Shown: piece after piece, positions 12,078-23,313 of the stretch
Layout of the letters: the number at the start of each line of letters is the position of its first letter
Position numbering within the stretch: the first letter of the stretch is position 1
Source: Alnus glutinosa
Taxonomy: Eukaryota; Streptophyta; Magnoliopsida; Fagales; Betulaceae
Assembly: GCF_958979055.1 (NCBI RefSeq)
Contig: NC_084888.1
Location: 35,087,804 to 35,151,803, forward strand
DNA: 64,000 nucleotides
Direction of reading: 5' to 3'
Position numbers and translations under genes: made by a program
Notes under the pieces: model-generated
Told to the model about the DNA's origin: nothing
The model's input: the letters and a program-made list of their open reading frames with translations, nothing else
The model's database searches: none

Positions 12078-12822
12078 TTGATTTTGAGGACGACATGTCC
12101 AACTATTTCATGCAGCTTCTGTCCACTTCCCAAAGACTATGTAAAGACGGAGACTCAGTCGTTTTGCCTTCAAAGTTTTGTTTGAAAATGCAAGTGATCC
12201 AATTGTGTAGCCGTGTAGGTCATTGGGATGTGGCTACGTATGCAAGTGAGTATATGAGCTTCTAGGTAATGGGTTGGCTTTCGTTAAGGGTTTGTTTGTT
12301 TTAACGTAAAATGTTTTTTATTAAAAAATATTTTTTTAACATTTGAATCGTACAAAGAAATTAGTGATGATAACGGTGGTGGTTGCCGGCAACCTCAAAA
12401 GGAAATGACCGATGGCTTCCGACAACCTTCGACAACTTATGATTTTTGGCAAACTCCTGCAGCGACAAATATTAAACTCCGAGAGAGATTTCAACATTTC
12501 AATGTAATAATACATGTCGTTCTTTTAAGCTAAAGAAAAAAATGTAATGATTTATTGTCTATAAGGCAAAAGAGACATATCATAGTAAATGCACATACAT
12601 ATCGTTATGGACGATAAATCATAATATTTAATTAGGGCAAAAATGATTATTTTCAGATTTTAATTTTAAGATTTTTTTTATTAAAAGTGCTCATATCTAT
12701 TTATTAGAATTGACGTGACAACTTAACGAAAACTGCGTTAAGTTTGAAAACAAAAAGTAATTTATAATTTTTTCTTACCACAAAAATATTACGATTATTG
12801 TTTATACCACATAGATCACCCA
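12078..12822. other. Intergenic spacer
   Basis: A 63-codon frame (MIDFEDDMSNYFMQLLSTSQ..., 12074-12265) has fairly balanced composition but no recognised motif and no visible splice partners. The rest is AT-rich with nothing I can support as a gene. Confidence 0.4.
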
Positions 12823-13316
12823 TAAGAGCATTTTTAGTAGCCTCACTAAATTAGTTTTTTAGCTATTTTGGTGAGCCAATTTGATGAAAACTCTTAAAAA
12901 CCACTCCCAGCAGCCTCACCATTTTAACCAAAAAAATTTGATGACTAAAATTACTAGTCAAATTAGACCAGACATTTTCACTCAACAACCCACTCACCAA
13001 ATTTTGTTTCACATTTCTCTCTCACATGATTAGCACATTTTTTTCCTTTTTACTCTCATTTTCTTCTCTCATCTCCCATCTCTCACACGATAATGTCCTT
13101 ATTTTATGGATATAAATGATTTTTTATAAAAATATTATATAGAGAAAAAATAAAGAAATATGAAAAAATTATTATTTAAATGGAATAGTGAATATTGACT
13201 AGTTAAAATGGTGAGGCTGCTGGGGAAATTTTAATAAAGTGGCTCATCAGAATAAAAAATAATAATTTTTAATTATTTTGGTGAAGAAAATTTGGTGAGG
13301 CTACTACCGCAATTTA
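12823..13316. mobile_element. Long-TIR MITE immediately upstream of the methyltransferase gene
   Basis: The left arm begins TAAGAGCATTTTTAGTAGCC and the right arm ends GGCTACTACCGCAATTTA. Pairing extends about 150 bases inward, including CAGCAGCCTCACCATTTTAA (left) against TTAAAATGGTGAGGCTGCTG (right). The element is about 494 bases, has no ORF, and ends about 109 bases before the methyltransferase start codon, so it lies in the promoter or leader. Confidence 0.8.
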
Positions 13317-13424
13317 CCCAATTTCCCCCATAGATGCATTCGACTCCCAAAAGAAAGAAGGAATGACAAAACCCCGCTGAACCTCAAAAGGGTTTTAGAT
13401 TACGAGAAGAAAGAAAGAGAGTAG

Positions 13425-16400
13425 ATGAGTGGGGCAGGAGCACCAGATTTCTTCTACAGAGAGGCTCAACGTCTTGGCTATGTCGCTCGCTCCGCCTTCA
13501 AGGTGCTTTTTCGTTCATCTACGCCTTCCTTTCCCACTTCATTTTACTAATCTAAGTCTGTCTCTTTCTCTGTGCGTGTGAAACAGCTGCTTCAGATGCA
13601 GAAGCAATACAAACTGATAACACCTGGTTCATCCGTTCTCGACCTCGGCTGCGCCCCTGGTGCTTGGCTTCAGGTATTAATCTGCAAACTGTTTCATGGG
13701 TTTCGATGGGTATCTTTGTTTTTTGCTTTTTTATCTTTTATTTATTTTTTATTTTTTATTTATGGCTTTCATGGTTTTATGTCTTTATTTTCTTGTTGCA
13801 GGTGGCTTGCGAGAGTTTGGGTCCGCTCAAAAATGGTGGGGTGGTTGTGGGCATTGATATCAAGGTGTTGTTTTTTAATTCCTTGATTATTTAGTTGTTG
13901 TTCTGTTAGTGTTGGTCTCTATAATCATATTGATACTAATGGGATTCTTGGTAAAGGATTTAACTTTTGTAGAAAACAGTTTCTTTTTTTGCTCTTTTTT
14001 TTTTTCTTTTTTTTTTTTTGTAATGTTAATTTGTGAGATCTGGAGTATGCAGAGCAGAAGGTAAAGGTTCCTTCTCTTCACTGTGATGCAAGGGTTCAAA
14101 CTGTTTCTGCTGATGTCATGAACCTCCCCAAAGACAAAGTTAGGGCACTCTCTCCTCAGGTATTATAATATGGCCCATATGGATATGGGTATCTGTAAGG
14201 TATTCTAATTCGACATATTTTATGGTATTGACTACTTTCCATCACAGCCTAACTCAATTAATGTTGGCAATGGCATGTAACTGAGTTACTTTCTTTCGGG
14301 TTGTCTTAGAGCATCAGTATCAAGCTCTCCAAAATTTTCTTAAAATTTAACTTAAATAATCTACTTTTTTTGATTTTATCTCTTACTTTTGAAAAATTCC
14401 ATCCATCAAACTCTCTAAATATATCTCTATTTTAATTATATATTGTGTTTTTATTAGTTTTGACACCAACCAATTTAACTGTATGAACATCCTACCAAAA
14501 ACAATCCCAACTACAATCAGCTACGCACAGAACCAAAATCTCAAAATTACACCATTTCAATTTCAAAACCCACAATTTCAAACACCAGCTTCGATCTCAG
14601 ATCAACAAAAAAATCAAAGCAAGAAAAGATCTCTCCCAAGAATCTCCCTACAACCTACCGATCAAGACAAGCAGCAATCAAAAGAAAAAGAGAAAGAAAG
14701 AACGAAAAAAAACAAAAAACAAAAAAAAACCCAGAACCTAGATCCCACATTTCCCACTCAAACAATGCTACCAACAACAACCCGGATTTTCCTTCTTTTT
14801 TTCTTAGCAACCAAATGATGAAAACAGAGCATGTGAAAGATGGTGAGTACCCAAATCATCAAGGCCACAAACTGTGAAACCCAAATCGCCAAAAGACTTA
14901 TTCTTTGTGAACCCATTAACGGATTTGAGCTTGCGGTGAGTGTAGACCGTAAATAAACTTTTTCAAACCCTAAATCAACTTTGGAAAGGGAAATTCAGGG
15001 TAAAATTTGGTTGCTTCTCACCTTTTTCATCGGTGAAGTTAGGGTTTTTGAGGTTGAGATCTTCGTCGTCGACGGCTCTGTCACCGGTTGCGTTGTCGGT
15101 GTTGAACTCAATCTCGTCCTCTTCCGTCCAAAGCCCACCTTGTAGCCTACGCGAGCTGGCCCAGTGCCTAGAAAATCAGTGGCTTGCTTCCTTTCGTTGA
15201 TGGCTTGATGCAGAGGAAAGGGACAGAGATGTTGCGGGAGGAAAATGACAGAGAGATCTTGCGGGAAGAATGTGAAGAAAGGCGCGAGAATGAGAAAAAA
15301 TAATAAAAAATAGAATGGCGTGGAGATTTTGGGCGTTAAATCTAGAGAAGGATTCTGACAAGAAGTATTTTGGTGAAAGGATGGAGAGCTTGATGCAGAG
15401 GTGATTTTGAGAAGTTTCACCAAAATTTGGTGAAATGTTTGAAATGCCGAGTTCAATACAGAAGGCCTTAAAGCCATAATCTTTGCCATTCTCACCCACC
15501 AAGGAAATAGTAAATCTTTGCAATGGTCCAAGCTTGGTTGAGGGTGTTACTTAGGATCCAATTAAGATTGAATGAAACCATCCCCCTATGCATCCGGTCT
15601 GGCTTCTATAGCCTCTATAATCTCATCAGCCTTCAAATGAATAAGGCTTAGGATACTTCTTAAGTGTTGCACTATACATGGATACAGGCCTAGCTGGGGA
15701 ATATTCATCCTAAAATGCTTGGCCAGAAGGCTAGTAGAGAAAGATAAGAATGGATGTACTCTGTAGATGATTTTTTATTTTTTTTAACTCGAATTTTCAT
15801 TTACCCGAAATAGAATGGCTTAGTTAATGTAAAGGTTCCTAAGTTTGGGGCCAACCCAAACTTCACGGGAACCTAATTTTCTGGAATTGTCAAACTATAT
15901 TTTAAAGTTTAATTAACATGCAGCATGGTCTATTAGTTGATTCTCTCCAATATGTTTGCCTCGTATTGATCTACTCCTTGCCTACTATGAGGTTGGCATT
16001 TAACCTCACCACTGCCTTAGTGTGTTTGAACCTTGTAACGTTACACCTCAGATATGAGGGATTAGTTTCTCTCAAGGCAAAGATTTCTGGGGTCTCTTCT
16101 CTTTCTCTCTCCTTCTAGTGTAGGCATACTGATGATTTTTGTTTGCCTCTTGTGCAGCAGAGAGGCTTTTCTGTAATACTCTCAGATATGTGTCCCTTGG
16201 TTTCCGGAATCACAACAAGGGATGCAGCTTTATCAGTTGAGTTAGGAATGCGAGCACTTGATTTGGCTGTTGGTGGGGCTGCATTACCTAATCTGGGTGA
16301 TGAACTGGATGGCTCAGCCTCTGATTCAGATAATAACGGTGTACTGAAAGCAGGGGGCCACCTTGTCATAAAGCTTTTGGAGAGTGAAGATGTGCAAGGT

Positions 16401-16671
16401 TGTATTTTATTTCTTAAATCTTGATTTCTTTTTTCTGCTGATTTGTTGAAGATGTGCAAGGCTGGATTTTATTTCATAAATCTTGATTTCTATTTTCTGC
16501 TGATTTGTTTGCATATGTTTCTTTCTTCTGCCCTTTTGCTTTACAGAATTCAGGCGCATATGCAAGCCACTCTTCAGAAAGGCATCCTGGCTGAGGCCTA
16601 AAGCTACAAGATCATCATCGAAAGAGATTTATTTGATATGTCAAGGTTTGCAGTCAAAAGCAAGGGTGTAG
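13425..16671 (+). CDS. FtsJ/RlmE-type rRNA (uridine-2'-O-)methyltransferase, six exons
   Basis: The predicted 231-residue enzyme transfers a methyl group from SAM to a ribose 2'-OH of large-subunit rRNA, probably in an organelle. Exons: 13425-13502, 13587-13673, 13802-13864, 14058-14159, 16158-16398 and 16547-16671. SAM motif I is LDLGCAPGAW (44-53) and motif II includes GGVVVGIDIK. The K-D-K-E tetrad of the family is present: K26 (SAFK), D120 (ILSDMCP), K182 (HLVIKLLES) and E217 (KEIYLICQG). The family block SGITTRDAALSVELGMRAL is intact. Length matches RlmE/MRM2 relatives. No transit peptide is obvious, because the protein opens directly into the fold (MSGAGAPDFFYREAQRLGYV). The fourth acceptor could also lie three bases upstream (14055), adding one Gln. 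Intron 4 is about 2 kb and seems to hold inserted DNA. Confidence 0.93.
14160..16157 (+). other. Two-kilobase intron 4 of the methyltransferase gene, with probable insertion
   Basis: All other introns of this gene are 84-193 bases, so this one is out of scale. Within 14309-15405 the outer ends share GCATCAAGCTCTCC in inverted orientation (left end interrupted by six bases), possibly degenerate terminal repeats. On the minus strand, about 15015-15135, a frame reads WTEEDEIEFNTDNATGDRA and continues acidic to an AAAAG/GTGAGAAG junction, which looks like an exon with a donor site. I do not recognise the source gene. It may be a captured gene fragment. Confidence 0.4.
16386..16509 (+). repeat. 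62-bp tandem duplication of an exon-intron boundary
   Basis: Copy 1 (16386-16447) contains the end of exon 5 and its donor, GATGTGCAAG/GTTG. Copy 2 (16448-16509) repeats the boundary inside the intron as GATGTGCAAG/GCTG, so the second donor would be of GC type. The two copies are otherwise about 90% alike. Confidence 0.95.
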
Positions 16672-18723
16672 ATTTTTTGTTCTAGATTTGGCTTCTAGCA
16701 CCATACGCACGTAGCCAGAAGTAAAAAATAGCTGGGCAAATCATGTTTTGGCAAAGTGGTTCTATTATTGTAGGAGGAAATATATAGCACTTTGTAACCT
16801 TCAATACCATGTTTATTAATTTTATATGGGAATAAATGCAAGAAGCTTGCAATTCCCAACCATAACTCACATGTAAGAAGCCTGCAATGTCATTTTGAAT
16901 CGTTTCTTGTTATCATGCACAGGCATTTCCATTTTGACCGCTATATCTTATATGAATACGGCTAAGTGGTAATGCAATATTCGTTATGAATTGCACCATA
17001 AATGGTGATAATTGAGGTCCCCTGTAATTCCTTGGAATTGCAAGTGTTTGTAATTTTTTCAATTCAGGTCGTTCATTCAAATTAAATGGCCTGGATTGAG
17101 CCCCTTAAGCATTAAAAATGAAAAACCAAAAGAAGTTAAGGGGTGATTGGATCATCTTGGCTGTCCCCATAGCTAGCTTGAAGGGGCCAATCACTCCCTA
17201 GGTTTGTGGTGGTCGATCGACCATCTTTCACCATTTGAGGAGGTAATCGACCATTACTTGGGCGTGGGCGACCAACCCTTCACTCTAACCACCCCCTAAT
17301 TTCTTCTGTTCTTTTTTATTTTTATTGCTTACATGCCTCAACTTGGGCCATGTTTTGAATGAACATTTTTATTTTTATTTTTTATAGATGAGATGAAACA
17401 AAGAACATAAAACTAGGTCTACAAACTAACCAAAACAGTGCATACCAACAAGAATGGTAAGATATACAGGAAAATAAGAAAAAAGAAAACATAAACAGAC
17501 CAACAAAAGAGTATACTGGTCTTAGCAACGTTACAAAGCAATTTCTATCCACAACCCAAGGGGGATCCTTGGGATGGAGCAAGTGAGATGGAATGGTGGC
17601 AGCATAACTAGTTGTAGCAGCCCTATGTGTGAAGTTGTATGTGCGGCTAAGAACACTCATATTCATCTTGGTTTCTGATCAGCTTCTTAAGAAGTTGGGA
17701 AAAAAAAAAAAAAAAACTTAACTATCAAAAAATGAGTTCCCTACAAGAACTGAAAGACAAATAACATTAAAGTGGCCCAGATTTAGATTTTGAGGTCTTC
17801 ATACGCCATAAGGGGGCGCCATGTTCCACAAGTAGAGATCCAAAAGGCTTATGGTTAGAGGAAGCTATAAGATCTGTCACGAAATAACAAAAGGGATGTC
17901 AGTGCGTGCAACCCACGCAAAAGTAATGGTAGTTGGAGGGTGGAGTGGAAGCCAACCAGTGCGGTAGAGAAGAGCGTGATAAGAAGAGGATGAGGGAATG
18001 CGGTAGATATTGACTTACACTACCTAAGCAAGGGTGCCAAAAAAAAAAAAACTAAAGGATAAGATGAAAAGGAGAGAACCTGAGAGACGGTGTCCCTACA
18101 ATTTTTTAGAATTACCTGAGCTAATGCAGTGATTTTAGAAACATGTATGCTTTTTAGAAGATTCCCGAATATAAGGGACTTAGTTAACAGTTGCTTGGGT
18201 CCAAGGATTGCCTTAAACGGTACTGAAATCATCTTATTGAGGCTAGGCCATACAGGTCATATGTTCCTTATGATCTTCTAACCATACAAGGGAGACTAGA
18301 GCTAATTTCTAACTCCATGGCAATCTAAATCGCTTCAATTTAGCATAGGCCATTGTTATTGTATTGAGCTTCTCGGTTAATTATGTTAGGCAGAAACTAT
18401 TACAGTTTTGATTCCACCAGGTTATGATCTTCCCGGACCCTCACTGAAGAATGAAATTAGGCTCTGAAAAGGGACAATAGAAACTTTCGGGGTATGAGAG
18501 AGAAATTGCAAAATGTCATTGATGTACGAGTATTTTAAACAAGAAAAACTTTACAGATTTGAGCCTTAAACTGCAAACTGGGAAAAAAAAAAAAAAGGAG
18601 GAAAAAATAAATAGCAAATCCGTGGCTAATTATAAAATTACATTATCATATACAAAATAAATTAACACTTCCTTTTTCCACTATGTGAGCAAAATATTTA
18701 GCTTCATATGTGCAAAGAGTCTC
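16672..18723. other. Convergent intergenic spacer between the methyltransferase and FZR3
   Basis: The spacer holds the 3' UTRs of two genes that point toward each other. A block at about 17380-17720 ends in a poly-A run and has a long minus-strand frame rich in Phe/Leu/Ser, which might be a retroelement relic, but I cannot identify it. No gene is supported. Confidence 0.45.
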
Positions 18724-21700
18724 TCATCGTATAAAGGTTCGTCCTAGTGACCAAAGACCTGTATCTTTAACTGGTGTCTGAAGAAACAATAGAAAACAGT
18801 AAAAATATTTGGTCAGAAAACAGTAAAAAGATAGAACCTACGAGTTAATCTTTACCAAATTGTGATTGGATCTGCAATTATCACGCTTACCGTTTTCATA
18901 GATGGGAAGACGTTCCAAAATCTGAGAGTTTCATCTCCCGCTCCAGTAACTATTGTCTGCAGGAGGAAATTTTCTTTTTTCTTTAAGCAATGGCATATGT
19001 AGTATATACTTTTTGTGTGTATTAAACAGATCAAGCGGGTCGACCGTTTATGCCAAACTCTAACCCTTTAATGTCATGTCGGGTTTGCAGATCGTGTAAA
19101 AAATCGACAGCCCAGTTTGTGCTGTCTGCATGTATACATGCTATCATAAATGCTTTAAACGAAACAATGCAATACCTGACCATCAGGTGATACTGCAAGG
19201 TAGAGTACTCGCATGCTATGTCCAGTTAGAGTTGCAACCTATCAAAGTCCAATTCAAAAGGACCATACAATTTTAGCAGTCTAGAATTTTTTAAGGTTAT
19301 TTTACTTTAAACCAACAGTTGCAGACAGGTTACTGTGAAAATAAAAAGTTTAGGACTGAAAAGCTAATACCTTTGACAGTGATGGATACTTCCACACCAT
19401 AATTTGATTCTGGGAATACCCATGAGTGCTTACTACTTCATTCACATTTTTACTCCACGCAAGATTGCAAACCTGAAGGGTTAAGGTCGCAAAATGGATT
19501 TTTTAGATCATTTTGGACGTTTACAAAAATTACATATGCGTTGGAACTTTCTTCAAATTTATAAAGAACCTAAAGGAAAAAAAAATACCTGGCTCCCCGT
19601 GTCAATACTGTTCAATTGGTGGCCGTTGGTGGTGTTCCAGAAGCGAATACATCGATCTGCTGTTCCACCTCCAGATGCAAGAAGGCCAGTTTGGTGGGGT
19701 GACCAAGCAATGGCCTTGACGGCAGCTGTGTGCTCTGTCAGTCTCAAAGCTGGTCGCTGAGAATGTTGGTTCCAGACCAGTAGCTGGAGTCACCAGTGAG
19801 ACAATCGATTAGTGATTGACTAGAGGCACAGCTAAACACAGAAGGGGTAAGAGGAATGATGAAAAAGAAACAACAAAAACTAAGTGATAGCTACCTGATT
19901 ATCATTGCCACCAGATGCAAGTTCCCTGTCATCATTGGACCATTTTAGCCCACATACCTGTTGCACTGAAATGTTAAGATTACTACCATTTAAAGAGGAG
20001 TCTCGGAAAAAACAGATATATGTTGAATAATAACATGTAATAGAGGATATGATCCTATATCAAGCTAAATGATAACAAAAGATTTGTATATACAAAGGGT
20101 TACTAGGAAATTTTCAGACGGCTTCACCTCAGACTTGTGACCAACTAGCTTGCTAACAAAGTCAGTTGGAACCCGAAGATCGTGTTGAAGTATGTTGCGG
20201 TCCCTGCTTCCAGAAGCTAATATGCGTGAATTCCATGCCAGGACTCCAGTTCTTGTTTGATGCCCTGCCATGGTTCGAACTTTCTTGCACTGAGTCCCAT
20301 CCCAGACCTATAACAGGATCCACAACGCTAGTTAAATTCTCAACTCCATGAATTGTTAGAATATAAATTAAATGATTGAATTCATCCATTCCTATTGGCT
20401 TAAATTAAATTTAACATGGTATAAAAAACAAGTCACAAGTTCGAATCTTGTTTCTGTCATTCACCTCCCATTTCAATTAAATATTATACGTATTGTCATT
20501 AGGGCTCACTTATTAACGAGGAGTTTGAGCTCCCATGTGAGGAAAGTGTTAGAATATAAATTAAATTATTAAATTCATATCTTTCTATCGGTCTAAACTT
20601 TTGGAAAAACGGTAATTTTAACATTAATGACTAACAGAACATACTAGCCAGCAAATAAGAAGTGAATATAAAGGGATCATATGCCAGTTTAGAGAACTAG
20701 CTACCTGAACTTGACCAACATTTGTACCAATTGATATGTATGAACCCTCTCGGGTCCATTGTACTGAACACACACCGTCATGAGGTCCCAAGTCACACAA
20801 CTTCGTCACCTGAGAACAGAACAGCAGGTTTGAATGTCAACACAACCATACAACTCACATTTTCTTTGTTCAAAGTGTTGTCAACGATGAAGTATAAATT
20901 TAAACTCACCTTGCTGTTTGAAGCACTCCACAGATAAACACAGGTGCCTAATCCAACTGCAAGGACATTTTGAGAGGACCAATCCACTAGGTTCAAGTAA
21001 AAGTCATCTTGAAGTGATGGGGCATCTAGAACCTGCAAACATTTAACCTTCAACGATCAATCGTTATCTATATTTTCCACTATATTATGCTCTTTATAAT
21101 CTATTTAGGCTTTCTATCTCCCTCCCTGCTGAGATTCAGCTAGTTCATTTGCTCTCACTTGCATCTTGGTGCCTCAGTTCAATCATTTGGATCTTTCTTT
21201 AACACCTTTGCCTATTGAACAACCGTCAGCTTAGCTCCTAAGTAACTAAATATAGAAAATTTCAAATCTTAACTGAGCTAGAGTACTCACTCACATTGGG
21301 CTAGCCAAAATGCTATTTTATTTTAGCTAGGCTTGTAGCGAGAAAAAAAAAAAAAAAAAAAAAAAAAGGAGCAGAGATTACCTTATGGGGAGTCTTGGGG
21401 ACCTTGCGAGGTGGCTTGGGAGGAGTCGAAGTCTCGGAAGAGAACCCACTATCATGACCTAAAATTGATGGAGAGTACGGCGAACTCGGCCCCGAGCTCT
21501 CGGTCTTGAACCTCAGCATATTCTTGCTGGGACTCATGGGCGACCCTGGACCTGCAGGAGAAAAAGACCCAAAATCAGACCCGAAAAGTTCCATTCTCAA
21601 CAACCTCGAATACGACTCGTTTCCCCCTTCTTTAGCTGGCGACGCCTTCTCGATTAGCCCGAAAGTGTGAAGCCTCGATGACGATCTGCAGGGTATGAAT

Positions 21701-21873
21701 CTGTCACTACACGTCGAAGATTTCGAGGGCGACGACAAGTTTGATATCGTTCGAGGCGATCCCAGGTTCGGCACTGCACGAAAAGAATCCGAAAATGTCT
21801 CGAGGCGCAGCGATGTCTCGGACATCCCAGACGGGAGATTGAGCCCGGGTTTTCTTGGTTGTGGTGAATCCAT
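18724..21873 (-). CDS. FZR3: FIZZY-RELATED 3 / CCS52B, APC/C activator of the Cdh1 type, ten exons
   Basis: This WD40 protein recruits substrates such as cyclins to the anaphase-promoting complex for ubiquitination. Exons in transcript order: 21382-21873, 20910-21032, 20705-20809, 20128-20307, 19895-19957, 19589-19783, 19371-19472, 19176-19238, 18891-18956 and 18724-18777. They join without a frame break to 480 residues, the usual length. The APC/C-binding C-box DRFIPCR lies at 57-63. [18 protein letters not shown] precedes the propeller. WD blades include [79 protein letters not shown] and [13 protein letters not shown]. The protein ends in Ile-Arg, the APC3-binding tail. The N-terminus [17 protein letters not shown] matches FZR3/CCS52B better than the A-type proteins. 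Intron 3 carries a TRIM-like element. Confidence 0.96.
20354..20623. mobile_element. TRIM-like retroelement in FZR3 intron 3
   Basis: Two direct repeats begin TGTTAGAATATAAATTAAAT and TGTTAGAATATAAATTAAAT-like sequence (20354 and 20549) and end in TTTAACA / TTTTAACA, giving TG...CA ends. The first is followed at once by TGGTAT, the start of the common plant primer-binding site TGGTATCAGAGC. A purine-containing tract precedes the second. Related copies lie at 41259 and 41913. There is no coding capacity. Confidence 0.65.
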
Positions 21874-22031
21874 TTCAGGGTCGTCTTTGATCTTTTCGCT
21901 TTCTTTGAGATCCTGGGTTTCAGAGGGATAATAGTGGGTTCCCTATCGAGATCGACAAGCGGAACTGAGAAAGGCCTCTCTTCTGTAAGCAAAGCGGGCT
22001 TTGTTGGGGTTTTGTGTGGAGGAAGATTTGC

Positions 22032-22182
22032 AACGGTCAAAAATGGTAAGGTTTTATAGGAGCGAGAGAGAGGTCTTGCGAAAGGAAACGAGCTCCCCAT
22101 GAAAACATTCTCAACGGTCAAATTTTACATAAATCAAGCTCGTCCAAGCTGGCAATAAGGTTTAGTTACAAAAGTAGCCGTT
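22032..22182 (-). promoter_or_regulatory. Cluster of AACGG (MSA-type) motifs upstream of FZR3
   Basis: The AACGG core occurs on the plus strand at 22032-22036 and 22113-22117, both continuing TCAAA, and on the minus strand at 22178-22182. They lie about 160, 240 and 305 bases upstream of the FZR3 start codon. The MSA element bound by three-repeat MYB factors has the core AACGG, drives G2/M transcription and works in both orientations. CCS52B-type genes are reported to be expressed at G2/M, unlike CCS52A, so the motif fits. The first two miss one base of the extended consensus. Confidence 0.55.
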
Positions 22183-23313
22183 GCTTCAGATCTCATTATT
22201 CTATTGCTTTGCGCTCCGCTGCACTTCTAGGCTGTTTTAATCTTCTTCATTTTATTTTTATTTATTTTTATTATTATTAAATAGACAATATGGAGCATCT
22301 TCTTTGTAATTCATAGGTTTCAAACACAATTTTTACAAAATAACTGACTTATCAAAAGCCATAACGTGTTTCGCACACCAAATATAAAGAATAAAATTAC
22401 AGATTAAGATCCTCTCCATTTCAACTAAAATAAAGAATTCATTTTATGCTTCGAATTAGATTTCATAGATTAAAGGTATAGTATCCATGACTATGATAAT
22501 AAAATCCGATTGTTAATTAATTAATGATATGTTTGTTAATGCGTTTTGAAAGGTGTTCATTATTTTTGGTTTGATAAAGTGTTGTAAAAGCAGTTTTTGT
22601 GTTTTTGTTTTAACTTCTTTTTTTTTCTTTTTTTTCTTTTTTTTTTTTTTTAAATCAGAAAACAAAAGAGAGAAGAAAAAACTTCAATAAACAAAGCACA
22701 ATCTTTTTTAGTAAGGATGATGCGGTGTGCACTGTTAAGCTTGTAAAAAATTGTAAACATTGTCATCACATATATACATACATGACTTAAAAGTCCATAA
22801 AGGAAATGGCACATCTGAAGGGTACCTAAATCTAACGAGTCCATCACACCCAGCCGTCATTGCAAATAAGGTCATACTTGCCCTGCATGGAGTTTCTATG
22901 TAGTGGTTTCCAAAGATCAAATCAAAGAAAGGGGCTCAACTATTAATCACAGTAGCCAACTTGGCCTGTAAGCTGCATCTTGCTCGGAAAACATGAGCCA
23001 CCCAGATAGCTAAGAATTTTCTTCCAAGGATTTGAAATTCAGAGGTACATAAGCATAAAACCAGCTGCTCAACTATGGGGTCAGAGATTACTGAGAATCA
23101 AGTGGCAAGCTACCCATTTGCACAAACACGTCAGACAATCAATTGGAATTAGATAAGAACAATATCAACAGCCTGTATGCATCAATGCTTAACAGCAGCA
23201 ATAGAGGTGAAGGCAGGACCTCACTGGAGTTCAAAAATTAGTCTAGAATTTAATTAATTTAGTGTAATCTAATGTAAAAGAGAATATACATTAATGCATT
23301 GTGATCGAATCAT
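22183..23313. other. Spacer between FZR3 and ARP5
   Basis: The two genes run in the same direction. The part nearest 23313 is probably ARP5 3' UTR. Poly-T runs occur at about 22618-22652. No gene is supported. Confidence 0.55.

Noticed and set aside
14483..14818. 111-codon plus-strand frame rich in Gln, Lys and Asn
   Set aside because: It translates an A-rich tract and shows no domain; it lies inside an intron.
14995..15531. 178-codon minus-strand frame in the methyltransferase intron
   Set aside because: Composition is low-complexity (Phe/Ser/Pro rich) with no domain; the more gene-like signal is in a different frame and is reported as a fragment instead.
17382..17666. 94-codon minus-strand frame
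   Set aside because: Phe/Leu/Ser-rich translation of an AT-rich block with no recognised domain and no splice context.
21654..22121. Minus-strand 155-codon frame overlapping the FZR3 start
   Set aside because: It overlaps the true FZR3 first exon in another frame, and the true frame matches FZR3 from [10 protein letters not shown] onward.
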